Made by a program: the position numbers and the translations under genes | Part shown: one piece after another, positions 6,051-6,748 of the stretch | Position numbering within the stretch: position 1 is the first letter of the stretch | Layout of the letters: each line of letters opens with the position of its first letter | Assembly: GCA_934394595.1 (NCBI GenBank) | Contig: CAKRRX010000137.1 | Location: 1 to 6,748 of the forward strand | DNA: 6,748 nucleotides | Source: an uncultured Blautia sp. | GTDB lineage: Bacteria; Bacillota; Clostridia; Lachnospirales; Lachnospiraceae | Reading direction: 5' to 3' | Notes under the pieces: generated by a model | Seen by the model: only the letters and a program-made list of their open reading frames with translations | Database searches by the model: none | What the model was told of the DNA's origin: nothing

Positions 6051-6748
6051 ATGCATTTTAGTGTAAAAGAAGATATTATACAGTTAACAGAAAAATGGGA
6101 TGGAGAGCGTTTTCCGGATGGACGTCCGAGAGTATCCGATGAGGATCTGGAAGAGTTAAGGCATCTTACCTTGGAAGAGGTATGGCAGCCTATGTTTATG
6201 AAAGGCTACCTGAACCAGTTTGAGGAAAAACTGAAAAGGCTTCATGAGGATAAGACAAAGCTGGTTGGAAGAGCTGTGACCTGTTCTTTCATGCCTGCAA
6301 GACCGGATCTTGAGGAGACTGTAAAGAAGATCGGTGCTTCTGAGGGAAGAAAAGGAACCTGCAACCAGTGGGTGATTGATACTCTGGTAGAAGGAGATGT
6401 AGTCGTAGCTGATATGTATGACAAGATCTACGAAGGAACCTTTGTAGGTGGAAATCTTTCCACAGCTATCAAAAACAGAACCAAGACCGGCGGCGCTGTT
6501 GTATGGGGCGGTATCCGTGATCTGGAGCAGATCGAAGGAATCGAAGGACTTCAGGTTTACTACCGTGGCGTAGATCCTACCCCGATCAAAGATTTTGTTA
6601 TGACCAGCTTTAATTCCATGACTAAGATCGGCGGAGCTGTCTGCCTTCCTGGTGATGTTGTATTTGGATATGGCGGCGGTGTGATCTTTATCCCAAGCCA
6701 TATGGTAAAGGAAGTAATTGAATTTGCAAAGAAAATGCATGTAAAAGA
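6051..6748 (+). CDS. RraA-like protein, possible aldolase or decarboxylase (3' end cut off)
   Basis: The frame is open from the ATG to the window edge: 232 complete codons and no stop. AAAGGA at 6035-6040 is ten bases upstream. Family features are KLVGRAVTC (from about 70), VEGDVVVADM, GGNLSTAIKNR (133-143), the GGIRD motif with R156-D157, and GDVVFG...GVIFIP at 201-215. In RraA-fold 4-hydroxy-4-methyl-2-oxoglutarate aldolases the Arg-Asp pair binds substrate and the divalent metal. Several positions are unusual. A longer N-terminus (about 70 residues before VGRAV) lacks the usual SDAL start, W152 stands where Asp is common before the Gly pair, and Y207 replaces the Asp usual in the late GD...D..GV...P motif. 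After the dehydratase, cleavage or decarboxylation of its keto-acid product is the best guess. Regulation of RNase E is unlikely here. The protein is probably nearly complete at the edge. Confidence 0.85.
   Translation, partial: MHFSVKEDIIQLTEKWDGERFPDGRPRVSDEDLEELRHLTLEEVWQPMFMKGYLNQFEEKLKRLHEDKTKLVGRAVTCSFMPARPDLEETVKKIGASEGRKGTCNQWVIDTLVEGDVVVADMYDKIYEGTFVGGNLSTAIKNRTKTGGAVVWGGIRDLEQIEGIEGLQVYYRGVDPTPIKDFVMTSFNSMTKIGGAVCLPGDVVFGYGGGVIFIPSHMVKEVIEFAKKMHVK

Noticed and set aside
6156..6740. 194-codon open frame on the minus strand
   Set aside because: It lies antisense to the RraA-like gene, whose plus-strand translation has clear family motifs; the minus-strand product shows none.

Overview
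The window reads as one plus-strand catabolic operon for a sugar-acid or carbohydrate-derived substrate. The likely source is an anaerobic low-to-moderate-GC Firmicute, most likely a gut Lachnospiraceae-type Clostridium. This assignment is an inference from the strong AGGAGG-type ribosome binding sites, the A/T-rich leader, the codon usage and the gene style (LacI regulator followed by a CUT1 sugar transporter without its own ATPase). I cannot name the species. I see no mobile element, tRNA, rRNA or CRISPR array, and no stretch of more than 300 bases lacks a gene.

Layout: positions 1-239 are a dense regulatory leader. It holds a consensus promoter (4-32) with a perfect 13-bp palindrome in its spacer, a run of 13-bp direct repeats that act as LacI-type half-sites (46-100), a near-perfect 22-bp LacI-type operator (136-157) and a second promoter whose -35 box lies inside that operator. 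The genes that follow are a LacI-family regulator (240-1310), an ABC solute-binding protein (1326-2612), two CUT1 permeases (2705-3601 and 3616-4455), an enolase-superfamily acid-sugar dehydratase (4561-5928) and an RraA-like protein cut off by the window end (6051 to beyond 6748).

Proposed working: the regulator binds its own leader and represses the operon until an intracellular ligand appears. The binding protein and the two permeases import the substrate, presumably with a shared MsmX-type ATPase encoded elsewhere. The dehydratase would remove water from a sugar acid to give a 2-keto-3-deoxy acid. The RraA-like protein, whose superfamily includes pyruvate-forming aldolases and oxaloacetate decarboxylases, could cleave or decarboxylate that product. 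The exact substrate cannot be read from the sequence.

The intergenic gaps are structured. A perfect 14-bp hairpin separates the binding-protein gene from the permeases, a GC-rich palindromic cluster precedes the dehydratase gene and a GC-rich 9-bp hairpin follows it. None has a U-tract, so they look like mRNA stabilising or processing elements rather than terminators. The most unusual protein features are a binding protein without the lipobox cysteine expected in a Gram-positive, a dehydratase with an intact mandelate-racemase metal site and His/Asp dyad but a Phe at the usual second base/ligand position and a roughly 60-residue barrel insert, and an RraA homologue with an N-terminal extension and altered signature residues.
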